A stretch of 5,771 nucleotides of DNA from Myxococcota bacterium (GCA_028823075.1 JAPKCE010000144.1:1-5771); one strand, 5' to 3'. Shown: positions 1-5,335, counted from the stretch's first letter. Notes: generated by a model from the letters alone, not told the origin. Numbers and translations: made by a program.

Positions 1-7
1 CAAATAA

Positions 8-1240
8 GTTTGGCAGAATTTCCGCGACCTGATCGCCGTCGATATCGATGAACTGCTCGAAGCCGACGGCGCCCGGCGCAGCTTAGCCGGAAAAATCGAT
101 GCACTGCGCGCCGAACGCAAAGAGACCGCCGCCTCGATTCCCAAACTGGACGGTGAAGGCAAACAAGCGGCCATCGCTAAGGGCCGCGAACTGCGAGGCT
201 CAATAGGCGAACTCGAAGAGCAACAACGCGAAACCGAGAGCCGCTTTGATGCGCTCATGCTGCTCGTCCCCGGACTGCCCGTCGCCGAGGTGCCGGACGG
301 CGCCGGCGAAGAGGACAACGTCGAAGTGCGCCGTGTGGGCGATCTTCCCAATTTCGACTTTGAGCCAAAGGGGCATGTTGAGCTCTGTGAAAGCCTGGGC
401 CTGGCGGACTTTAACCGCGCCGCCAAATTTGCAGGCGGGCGATCCTACCTGCTCACCGGCAACGGGGCCTTGCTCGAATACGCGGTAACGCGCTTCGCCA
501 TGGACATCCTCATGCAGCGCGGCTGGAGCCCGATGGTCGTGCCTCTCCTGGTCAACGAAAAGGCCATGTACGGCACCGGGTTTTTTCCTCACGGACTGGA
601 AGACACCTACCAACTACCGAACGACGACTTGTACCTCTGCGGAACCTCAGAGGTGAGCCTGGTTTCGGTACATAGCGGTGAAGTATTGAGTGCCGATGAA
701 CTGCCGATTCGCTACGCTGGCATGACCACCTGCTTTCGCCGTGAAGCCGGCAATTACGGGCGTGACACACGCGGGCTGTACCGTGTTCACCAATTTCAAA
801 AAGTAGAACAGGTGTCGATCATTCCGGCGGACGAAGCGCAAAGCGAGGCCGAACATTATCGCCTGCTCGACAACTCTGAGACCATCTTGAAAGCACTGGG
901 TATTCCCTACCGAGTCGCTCTGGCTTGTACCCAAGAGCTCGGCATGGGCCAAGCGCGCAAGCATGAGATCGAGAGCTGGATGCCTAGCCGTAATGCCTAC
1001 TGCGAAACGCATAGCTGCTCGACCATGCACGACTTTCAGGCACGCCGCAGTTCCATCCGCTACCGCCCCGAAACGCAGGCCAAGCCGCTGCATGCTCACA
1101 CGCTCAACAACACGGCCATCGCAAGCCCGCGCTTCTTAATTCCGCTGCTCGAGTTGAATCAACAAGCCGATGGCAGCGTGCGCGTACCCGAAGCCCTGCG
1201 CCCTTACATGAACGGGCTCGAAGTGCTGGAAGCTCGGTGA
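8..1240 (+). CDS. serS: Seryl-tRNA synthetase (SerRS), Thermus-like type, 5' end missing or disrupted
   Basis: Cytosolic class II aminoacyl-tRNA synthetase that charges tRNA-Ser (and tRNA-Sec where present) with serine. The reading frame is open from codon 8, just after an in-frame TAA at 5-7, but has no ATG, GTG or TTG before ATG 257. SerRS homology clearly starts upstream of 257: about positions 44-256 encode the charged, Arg/Glu-rich helical arm (ELLEAD..RR, then LRAERKE) that grips the tRNA long arm. Downstream are the serine-binding TSE triplet (644-652), motif 2 with FRREAGNYGRDTRG (734-796), the ETHSCS and FQARR segments (about 1004-1048), and motif 3 with TLNNTAIASPR (about 1100-1132). 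From codon 8 the product is 410 residues, about 10-20 short of a normal SerRS. ETHSCS and TLNN(T)A..(S/T)PR resemble the Thermus thermophilus enzyme, as recalled, rather than E. coli. A start at ATG 257 would delete the tRNA-binding arm and is unlikely to be native. The cause may be an edge or sequence error, or a real lesion. Confidence 0.9.
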   Translation, partial: VWQNFRDLIAVDIDELLEADGARRSLAGKIDALRAERKETAASIPKLDGEGKQAAIAKGRELRGSIGELEEQQRETESRFDALMLLVPGLPVAEVPDGAGEEDNVEVRRVGDLPNFDFEPKGHVELCESLGLADFNRAAKFAGGRSYLLTGNGALLEYAVTRFAMDILMQRGWSPMVVPLLVNEKAMYGTGFFPHGLEDTYQLPNDDLYLCGTSEVSLVSVHSGEVLSADELPIRYAGMTTCFRREAGNYGRDTRGLYRVHQFQKVEQVSIIPADEAQSEAEHYRLLDNSETILKALGIPYRVALACTQELGMGQARKHEIESWMPSRNAYCETHSCSTMHDFQARRSSIRYRPETQAKPLHAHTLNNTAIASPRFLIPLLELNQQADGSVRVPEALRPYMNGLEVLEAR

Positions 1241-1719
1241 ACAAACTAACGCATCTCGATGCGACGGGCGCCGCCCATATGGTCGACGTTTCAGACAAAG
1301 CGATCAGCGTTCGCGAGGCGCAGGCTTGGGGCAAGATTGAACTCAGTGAAGCGACCCTCGACCTGCTCTATTCGGGCTCGCTGCCTAAAGGCGACGCCTT
1401 GGCTGTGGCACGCATCGCAGCCATTCAAGGCGTTAAAAAAACACCCGACCTAATCCCACTTTGCCACCCTTTGATGATCACCAAAGTCAGCGTCGAGTTC
1501 GAACGCCAAAGCGGAGCTGTTGGCTTGGCGGTGAGCGTGCGTTGCAGCGGTCAAACAGGGGTAGAGATGGAAGCGCTTACGGGCGTTTCGGTGGGTCTTT
1601 TAGCGCTCTACGACATGGTCAAAGGCGTGCAAAAGGATGCCCGTATTAGCGCTATTGAGCTGCGCCGAAAAACAGGCGGGAAAAGTGGTGATTATCGCGC
1701 CGCTACTGACAAAGATTAA
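1237..1719 (+). CDS. moaC: Cyclic pyranopterin monophosphate synthase MoaC
   Basis: Converts the MoaA product 3',8-cyclo-7,8-dihydro-GTP to cyclic pyranopterin monophosphate (precursor Z), the second step of molybdenum cofactor synthesis in the cytosol; it acts as a hexamer. The 160-residue product is full length for the family (E. coli about 161). Family motifs are clear: the DVSDK start, Lys51, PLCHPLMITKVSVEF with His77, GVEMEALTG with Glu110 and Glu112, LYDMVK with Asp126 and Lys129, and the C-terminal KTGGKSG. These match the known E. coli active-site residues Lys51, His77, Glu112, Glu114, Asp128 and Lys131. The start is GTG 1237, overlapping the serS stop in GTGA, with a weak GGAAG about 4 bases upstream, so translational coupling to serS is likely. 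No moaA, moaE or other Moco gene is adjacent. The 3' end overlaps the convergent lipoprotein gene by 17 bp. Confidence 0.97.
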   Translation: MNKLTHLDATGAAHMVDVSDKAISVREAQAWGKIELSEATLDLLYSGSLPKGDALAVARIAAIQGVKKTPDLIPLCHPLMITKVSVEFERQSGAVGLAVSVRCSGQTGVEMEALTGVSVGLLALYDMVKGVQKDARISAIELRRKTGGKSGDYRAATDKD

Positions 1720-3349
1720 CCATCACCGGGTTCTGCTGGTCGGCGACATTGTAAGGTCGGCAAGCTAGGCCGTTGCAATCAGCATCGTTGCAGCAAACAT
1801 CGCTGCAGCGATTGTTCAGGCATGAGGAAGAAAAGCAGTCCGCGTCACCCTGACAAGCTACCCCAACTCGCCCTTGGCCTTGGCCCTGCGGACGCCCGCA
1901 GACTTTTACGATATGCTGTCCAGCGCGATCGATGATCGTTGGGTTACAGGCCAAGCCGGCAGGACAATCGGCAGCCGCACAGCAAAGCGCCTGGCATTGG
2001 TTGGTGGTGTTGTCGCAGATGCCCGAGCGGCAGGTGTTGGCCTGACCGACAACGCAAGCCGAGCCGTTGGCCTGGGTGCCGCCTAAGCTTCCACAAACTC
2101 GGGCGATGGAGCCGCGGCCGTCGAGATCGGCAGCCATACAAGCCTGGTTATTTCCGCAATGGCTGTCGCGCCGACAATCCTTTTGGCAAACGGAACCTTG
2201 TTGGGTGTTGGCGCAGATTCCAGAACGGCAATCACCGGCGCCCGCGCAAGGCTGGTTTTCTGGACTCGAAAATGTCGCTTGAGCGCGCACTCCAGGAACA
2301 CAAAAGCTGATCGAAGAGGCGAGAAGGGTCGTGCACATTGAACCCAAGGGGCAATCCGCACCGTGACCGCAGGGCTGGCTGCAAAACACTTCATTATTCC
2401 ACACCCCTGCGTAGCCGCTTTGACAACTTGAGGCGGCTTGCGTGGCGACACCGTAGGCTAAGTTCCCGCCCTGCCCACGCGGCACACATTGCCGGTTTTG
2501 GCAGGCCTGGTCATCCGGACATTCGCCGTCGTGATTGCAACCTCCCGGCGCTACGGTCACACACGCGCCGTCCCGGCATTGTTGCTCACCCACACAATCG
2601 GCGTCGCTACGGCAGCCCGGTTCATCGTCGACACAGCGCCGGTTTTCACAGAGTTGCCCGGCGGCGCAGTCGCTGTGCTCAACGCATTCGTCGGCTGCCT
2701 CTACGCAGCGATTGCCGATGCAGGTTTGCCCCTCATCGCAATGACGATCAGAGGCGCACGCGACACAAGCACCGAGCAAACAGACCGGTTCGCTAGCCGG
2801 ACAATCCTGATTTTGCTCGCAATCTGCGGCGGTCGAACCGCCGCCACAACGACCAAGCCCCGTCTGATCATCGATCTCCTCGCAATCTTCACCCTCGGTG
2901 CAGATCTCTCGGGTCCAACAGGCGCCGCCGATCAACTCGGTGCATTCATAACGCGGCTCCGGACAATACATGAGCGAGCCACAATCCTGATGACGGCGAC
3001 AAGGGTTCCCCACTTCGGGTCGCCGACATTCACCGTCGGCGCAGATATGTTCGCTTGGACAATCCCAAGATCCACCACATTCCTCGTTCGCTGGCTGACA
3101 GATTCCTCGACTGCAAACTTCGCCGCCGCTGCATTCGCCGTCGTTGGCGCAGGCACGCTGCCCCTCGTTGCATAGGCCCGCATGACAAATTACACCCGCC
3201 GCACAATCCCCGCTCACGGCACAAGCTTCCCCGTGCTTCGCTGGAGCACAGGCAACGACCAAAGCACAAAAAGCCGACAAATAAAGACTCGCGACGATAC
3301 CTTGCATCAAAACCCTGTCCATCCTGCAGATCCACTTGTAAGCGGGCAT
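1703..3349 (-). CDS. Large modular cysteine-rich lipoprotein, function unknown
   Basis: Predicted secreted lipoprotein of up to 548 residues with 75 cysteines. The N-terminus has a hydrophobic stretch (about residues 17-33) ending in the lipobox LVVA|C with Cys34, so signal peptidase II processing and membrane anchoring are likely. Residues 43-288 form ten tandem four-cysteine modules, mostly C-x5-C-x5-C-x4-C on a 24-residue period. Residues 309-350 are a divergent block, and about 366-548 are three longer cysteine repeats ending in RVCGS, KVCGR and NLCQ. Such arrays are often annotated as Dickkopf- or EGF-like in Myxococcota-type genomes; the cysteines probably form disulfides outside the cytoplasm. 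No catalytic motif is seen, and adhesion or a structural surface role is only a guess. The start is uncertain: ATGs at 3349, 3322 and 3307 are all in frame. Coordinates give the longest form; 3307 has the best ribosome site (AGGG, 5 bases away) but loses the basic residues of the signal peptide. Residue numbers here follow the longest form. Confidence 0.85.
   Translation of the reverse strand: MPAYKWICRMDRVLMQGIVASLYLSAFCALVVACAPAKHGEACAVSGDCAAGVICHAGLCNEGQRACANDGECSGGEVCSRGICQPANEECGGSWDCPSEHICADGECRRPEVGNPCRRHQDCGSLMYCPEPRYECTELIGGACWTREICTEGEDCEEIDDQTGLGRCGGGSTAADCEQNQDCPASEPVCLLGACVACASDRHCDEGQTCIGNRCVEAADECVEHSDCAAGQLCENRRCVDDEPGCRSDADCVGEQQCRDGACVTVAPGGCNHDGECPDDQACQNRQCVPRGQGGNLAYGVATQAASSCQSGYAGVWNNEVFCSQPCGHGADCPLGSMCTTLLASSISFCVPGVRAQATFSSPENQPCAGAGDCRSGICANTQQGSVCQKDCRRDSHCGNNQACMAADLDGRGSIARVCGSLGGTQANGSACVVGQANTCRSGICDNTTNQCQALCCAAADCPAGLACNPTIIDRAGQHIVKVCGRPQGQGQGRVGVACQGDADCFSSSCLNNRCSDVCCNDADCNGLACRPYNVADQQNPVMVNLCQ
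1709..2248 (-). repeat. Three longer cysteine-rich repeats at the lipoprotein C-terminus
   Basis: Residues 368-419, 432-484 and 499-547 share the order C, C-x4-C, C-x3-C(C), then C and C about 5 apart, then a 14-16 residue cysteine-free segment ending in a last cysteine. Copies 2 and 3 have a CC pair (456-457 and 519-520) where copy 1 has a single cysteine (392). RSGIC and DC recur at equivalent places. Residues 323-350 look like a degraded fourth copy of the second half (C-x3-C-x5-C-x5-C-x10-C). Confidence 0.75.
2486..3223 (-). repeat. Ten tandem four-cysteine modules within the lipoprotein gene
   Basis: Protein-level tandem repeat with cysteine quartets starting at residues 43, 67, 91, 117, 144, 177, 198, 222, 246 and 271. 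Seven of the ten follow C-x5-C-x5-C-x4-C exactly. The fourth, fifth and sixth vary: last spacing x6, last spacing x11, and third spacing x6. Typical filling is a D before the second cysteine, G before the fourth and acidic residues between modules. DNA identity between copies is low, so the array is old or diversified rather than a recent duplication. Confidence 0.85.
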
Positions 3350-3352
3350 CGC

Positions 3353-3358
3353 TATATT
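3353..3358 (+). promoter_or_regulatory. Possible -10 box for the atpZIBE operon
   Basis: TATATT (five of six to TATAAT) lies 27 bases before the atpZ ATG and ahead of a purine-rich ribosome site (GGGAGAG, 3372-3378). It is the best -10 match in the short gap between the divergent lipoprotein gene and atpZ. No convincing -35 sits 16-18 bases upstream: TTGTAA at 3336-3341 is only 11 bases away. The call is therefore weak. Any promoter here overlaps the 5' end of the divergent gene. Confidence 0.3.
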
Positions 3359-3384
3359 GCCATAAGCAGCGCGGGAGAGCGAGC

Positions 3385-3660
3385 ATGAGCAGCAAAAGCG
3401 GACCCGACGAAAAGCAACAATGGGCGCTCATCGGGCGCTACGGTACCATCGGTATCGAGATGGGCCTCTGCGTGACCTTCGGGTTCCTCGGCGGGCAATG
3501 GGTTGACCGCCGCTTTGGGACGGCACCTTATGGTATGAATATGGGTCTAGGGTTCGGTGTTATAGCTGCATTCAAAGCCTTATGGCGCATGTATCGCACC
3601 ATCGAAGCCGACGAAAGCCGAGCTCGATTAGAGAAGCAGACCCATGACTCTGAGCGCTGA
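3385..3660 (+). CDS. atpZ: AtpZ, small ATP synthase-associated membrane protein
   Basis: A 91-residue inner-membrane protein of the AtpZ/AtpI-like family encoded at the head of ATP synthase operons. In Bacillus, AtpZ together with AtpI has been linked to Mg2+/Ca2+ transport and support of the synthase. The sequence shows two predicted membrane helices (about residues 16-38 and 51-69) separated by the family signature GGQWVDRRFGTAPYG, and a charged C-terminal tail (residues 71-91). The start chosen is ATG 3385, preceded by GGGAGAG at 3372-3378; the open frame continues upstream to 3055 but that part lies antisense to the lipoprotein gene and is not credible. It overlaps atpI by 17 bases, so the two are probably translationally coupled. 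It could equally be labelled AtpI-like or gene 1 protein. Confidence 0.85.
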   Translation: MSSKSGPDEKQQWALIGRYGTIGIEMGLCVTFGFLGGQWVDRRFGTAPYGMNMGLGFGVIAAFKALWRMYRTIEADESRARLEKQTHDSER

Positions 3661-4024
3661 ACAAACCCGCCCGATCCGGCTGTTTGAGACGGTCAATTTG
3701 ATCAGCGCTGCGGCCTTGATGGCCGGTGCCATGGCTCTCGGTAAAAGCGCTTTGTTGCCTGGCGCTTTAGCCGGAGCCGTCGCCGCGGCTGTGAATGTGC
3801 GCCTGACGCGCATCGTGGTTGAACGATTTTTGCAATCTGAAAGCAAAGACCATAGTGCCGCTTTAGCCCTTTTCGCCATCAAGGTGATCGTCGTTCTTGC
3901 TTGCATTGTAGCGCTCGTGTACCCGCGCCCGGACCTTGCACCTGGTATGGCTTTAGGTTTCACCTCGATCGTACCAGCGTCTCTAGTTTTAGCCGTTAAT
4001 TATGCCCTCCGGAGGTTAGACTAA
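3644..4024 (+). CDS. atpI: ATP synthase subunit I, AtpI
   Basis: A 126-residue membrane protein with four predicted helices (about residues 16-33, 36-51, 72-93 and 98-121), matching the usual AtpI/UncI size and layout. AtpI is not part of the finished enzyme; in Na+-type synthases such as those of Propionigenium and Acetobacterium it helps assemble the c ring. The middle segment GALAGAVAAAVNVRLTRIVVE (positively charged end of helix 2) and the final NYALRRLD are typical of the family, which is otherwise poorly conserved. The start at ATG 3644 lies inside the atpZ end, with GAGAAG at 3631-3636 as a modest ribosome site. It is followed after three bases by atpB, so it sits in the expected order Z-I-B-E. 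Confidence 0.85.
   Translation: MTLSAEQTRPIRLFETVNLISAAALMAGAMALGKSALLPGALAGAVAAAVNVRLTRIVVERFLQSESKDHSAALALFAIKVIVVLACIVALVYPRPDLAPGMALGFTSIVPASLVLAVNYALRRLD
4011..4015 (+). promoter_or_regulatory. Ribosome binding site of atpB
   Basis: GGAGG lies 12 bases before ATG 4028 and inside the last codons of atpI. The spacing is longer than ideal, but it is the only strong Shine-Dalgarno in the junction and supports this start. Confidence 0.6.
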
Positions 4025-4027
4025 TCC

Positions 4028-4783
4028 ATGGACCCTCACGCTAGTTGGTTCACCCTCTTCCCGGGTTACGAAGCCGTTGTGGCGCTGTTGCAGCAGAACC
4101 TGCTCTACGGCAAAGCCGGGGTGGTGGTCGCTCAGCATCTTTTCGGTGCAATCTTCGTTCTTTTGTTTCTGTTGCTCGGCGCCTCGCGCAGCGCCCGCTA
4201 TTTTCGCAGCACCCCCGTTCCAACCCGGCGTTTTGGGTTCACCCTGATCTACGACGCTGTTCTCGGAATCGCCGCGGGCATGTGCAAGGACCTCATCGGC
4301 ACCGACGAGTGGAAACGCTATTTTCCCCTGATCTCAACCCTGGGGCTGTTCATTTTCTTCTCAAACATTTTAGGGCTAATCCCGGGGTTTACACCGCCGA
4401 CGGACAACCTTGAAACAACGGTAGTTTGCGCCGTTACCGTCTTTCTCTATTATAACTTTCACGGCCTGCGCCGCAACGGCTGGGGCCATATCGCCCATAT
4501 GGCGAACCCCGCTGGGCTGAAAGCAACGTGGCTAATGGCGCCGCTGATGCTTCCCATCGAATTGATCGGTCACCTGGCGCGCCCTTTGAGTTTGGCACTT
4601 CGACTGCGTGGTAACATGGTCGGTGACCATGCGGTGATCGCAGCATTCGCTGGGATTTTACCGGTGCTGCTACCGCTTCCCTTTCTCGTTATGGGCACCT
4701 TGGTTTGCACCTTGCAGGCGTATGTCTTTTGCATGCTCACCTCAATCTACATCGGCATGGCGGTCGAGCACCAAGAACACTGA
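4028..4783 (+). CDS. atpB: ATP synthase Fo subunit a
   Basis: Stator subunit of the membrane Fo motor; it forms the two ion half-channels and faces the c ring. The product is 251 residues, normal for the family, with several hydrophobic helices. The signature helix reads RPLSLALRLRGNM (residues 185-197), with the essential arginine at Arg192 (E. coli Arg210) and the conserved GN after it. Near the C-terminus LQAYVF carries Gln230 (E. coli Gln252), and the protein ends in IYIGMAVEHQEH. Other family marks are FSNILGLIPGFTPPT (111-125) and LPIELIGHLARP (175-186). Oddities: position 194 is Arg where almost all subunits a have Phe; His201 occupies the place of E. coli Glu219; Gly223 is at the place of E. 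coli His245. The gene lies three bases after atpI and is followed by a 103-base spacer before atpE. Confidence 0.97.
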   Translation: MDPHASWFTLFPGYEAVVALLQQNLLYGKAGVVVAQHLFGAIFVLLFLLLGASRSARYFRSTPVPTRRFGFTLIYDAVLGIAAGMCKDLIGTDEWKRYFPLISTLGLFIFFSNILGLIPGFTPPTDNLETTVVCAVTVFLYYNFHGLRRNGWGHIAHMANPAGLKATWLMAPLMLPIELIGHLARPLSLALRLRGNMVGDHAVIAAFAGILPVLLPLPFLVMGTLVCTLQAYVFCMLTSIYIGMAVEHQEH

Positions 4784-4801
4784 TTTTTTACGGTCTGAAG
4801 T

Positions 4802-4841
4802 ATCCCCCACGTTGGAGAGAGATCGGTGGTGTTGGGGGGAT
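4802..4841 (+). other. Stem-loop in the atpB-atpE spacer
   Basis: ATCCCCC (4802-4808) can pair with GGGGGAT (4835-4841), giving a seven-pair, GC-rich stem around a 26-base loop that itself contains GGAGAGAG and GGTGG. No T-run follows, so it is not a standard terminator. It lies 45 bases before the atpE ATG and could act in transcript processing, stability or atpE expression; this role is inferred. Confidence 0.4.
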
Positions 4842-4874
4842 TCAAAGATTTCAACAAAGCCCTAAACGGGCAAT

Positions 4875-4879
4875 AGGAG
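4875..4879 (+). promoter_or_regulatory. Ribosome binding site of atpE
   Basis: AGGAG lies seven bases before ATG 4887. This favours ATG 4887 over the adjacent in-frame TTG 4884, which would be only four bases away. Confidence 0.75.
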
Positions 4880-4886
4880 CATTTTG

Positions 4887-5177
4887 ATGCGCAATTTGTA
4901 TAGTTTTCTAATCGTTCTTTTGAGTTCAAGCGCGGCCCTCGCCGCTGACGGTGGTGGTGGCGGTGGCCTAGCGGCAATCGGTGCAGGCTTGGCGATCGGT
5001 CTGGCTGCTCTGGGTGGTGCTATCGGCCAGGGCAAAGCGGCTGCTTCCGGCCTCGAAGCCATGGGTCGCAACCCCAATTCCAGCCTGATGGCGCCTTTCA
5101 TTGTCGGCCTGGCGCTGATCGAATCTCTCGTTATTTACGGCCTGTTGATCGCCTTCCAGTTGGTCGACAAAATTTAG
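4887..5177 (+). CDS. atpE: ATP synthase Fo subunit c with N-terminal signal-like extension
   Basis: Rotor-ring subunit of the Fo motor; each copy is a membrane hairpin carrying one ion-binding carboxylate. The product is 96 residues, longer than the usual 70-85 because of an extra N-terminal segment: a hydrophobic stretch (residues 4-19) ending in AALA|AD, like a signal peptidase site, then six glycines (22-27). Helix 1 is about residues 28-50 with the glycine motif and Gln48 in GQG; the polar loop is GRNPNSS (60-66); helix 2 carries Glu79 in LALIESLVIY. Gln48, Glu79, Ser80 and Tyr84 align with Gln32, Glu65, Ser66 and Tyr70 of the Na+-binding Ilyobacter ring. From the loop Pro63 to Glu79 is 16 residues against 18 in E. 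coli and Bacillus. Start ATG 4887 is set by AGGAG at 4875-4879. Cleavage at 19 would leave a normal-sized subunit of about 77 residues. No atpF follows. Confidence 0.95.
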   Translation: MRNLYSFLIVLLSSSAALAADGGGGGGLAAIGAGLAIGLAALGGAIGQGKAAASGLEAMGRNPNSSLMAPFIVGLALIESLVIYGLLIAFQLVDKI

Positions 5178-5186
5178 TTTCAGCAG

Positions 5187-5204
5187 CCCCGCAAACTTGC
5201 GGGG
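5187..5204 (+). other. Hairpin after atpE
   Basis: CCCCGCA and TGCGGGG form a perfect seven-pair stem with a four-base loop, ten bases after the atpE stop. It has no T-tract behind it, so it may protect the 3' end of the message rather than stop transcription by itself. Confidence 0.5.
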
Positions 5205-5220
5205 TATTGATATTAGAATT

Positions 5221-5249
5221 CGGTGGGCATCGCCCGCCGATTTCTTTTT
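5221..5249 (+). terminator. Rho-independent terminator of the atpZIBE operon
   Basis: CGGTGGGC and GCCCGCCG (5221-5239) form an eight-pair stem with one G-T pair and a three-base loop, followed by the T-rich tract TTTCTTTTT. This is a standard intrinsic terminator and it separates the atp genes from the next lipoprotein gene. Confidence 0.8.
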
Positions 5250-5273
5250 AACGATGACTGCCGCGCTGCGCCG

Positions 5274-5302
5274 TTGCGGGCGGGCGTGAAGGCCGCTACA
5301 AT
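5274..5302 (+). promoter_or_regulatory. Sigma-70 type promoter for the downstream lipoprotein gene
   Basis: TTGCGG (5274-5279) and TACAAT (5297-5302) are separated by exactly 17 bases. The -10 matches five of six bases and the -35 keeps TTG. It lies between the terminator and the ATG 5336, giving a predicted leader of about 27 bases. Confidence 0.5.
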
Positions 5303-5324
5303 AAACCGCGAATGACTCCGCTCT

Positions 5325-5330
5325 GGAGGG
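5325..5330 (+). promoter_or_regulatory. Ribosome binding site of the MopE-like lipoprotein gene
   Basis: GGAGGG lies five bases before ATG 5336. It selects this start over the upstream out-of-frame ATG at 5312. Confidence 0.7.
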
Positions 5331-5335
5331 CTGCA

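Noticed and set aside
200..613. Minus-strand open frame (137 codons) at the left end
   Set aside because: Lies opposite the SerRS arm and N-terminal catalytic region; the product has no recognisable motif.
647..1099. Minus-strand open frame (150 codons) inside serS
   Set aside because: Shadow of the serS codons; no family resemblance, and the plus strand carries all SerRS motifs.
257..1240. serS starting at ATG 257
   Set aside because: It would remove the whole tRNA-binding helical arm, which is clearly encoded in the same frame upstream. The ATG lies within conserved sequence and lacks a ribosome site.
1799..1812. Perfect 14-base palindrome ATCGCTGCAGCGAT
   Set aside because: It lies within the coding sequence of the third C-terminal cysteine repeat, with no T-run or matching site nearby; most likely a by-product of Cys/Ser codons.
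2489..3175. Long plus-strand open frame (228 codons) opposite the cysteine-rich lipoprotein
   Set aside because: It is antisense to a gene with a signal peptide and regular cysteine repeats. Its own product is low-complexity, Thr/Ala/Ile-rich, with no recognisable family and no ribosome site.
3055..3384. Upstream extension of the atpZ reading frame (110 more codons)
   Set aside because: The added part is Arg/His-rich, antisense to the lipoprotein, and unlike AtpZ. ATG 3385 has a ribosome site and gives the normal family length.
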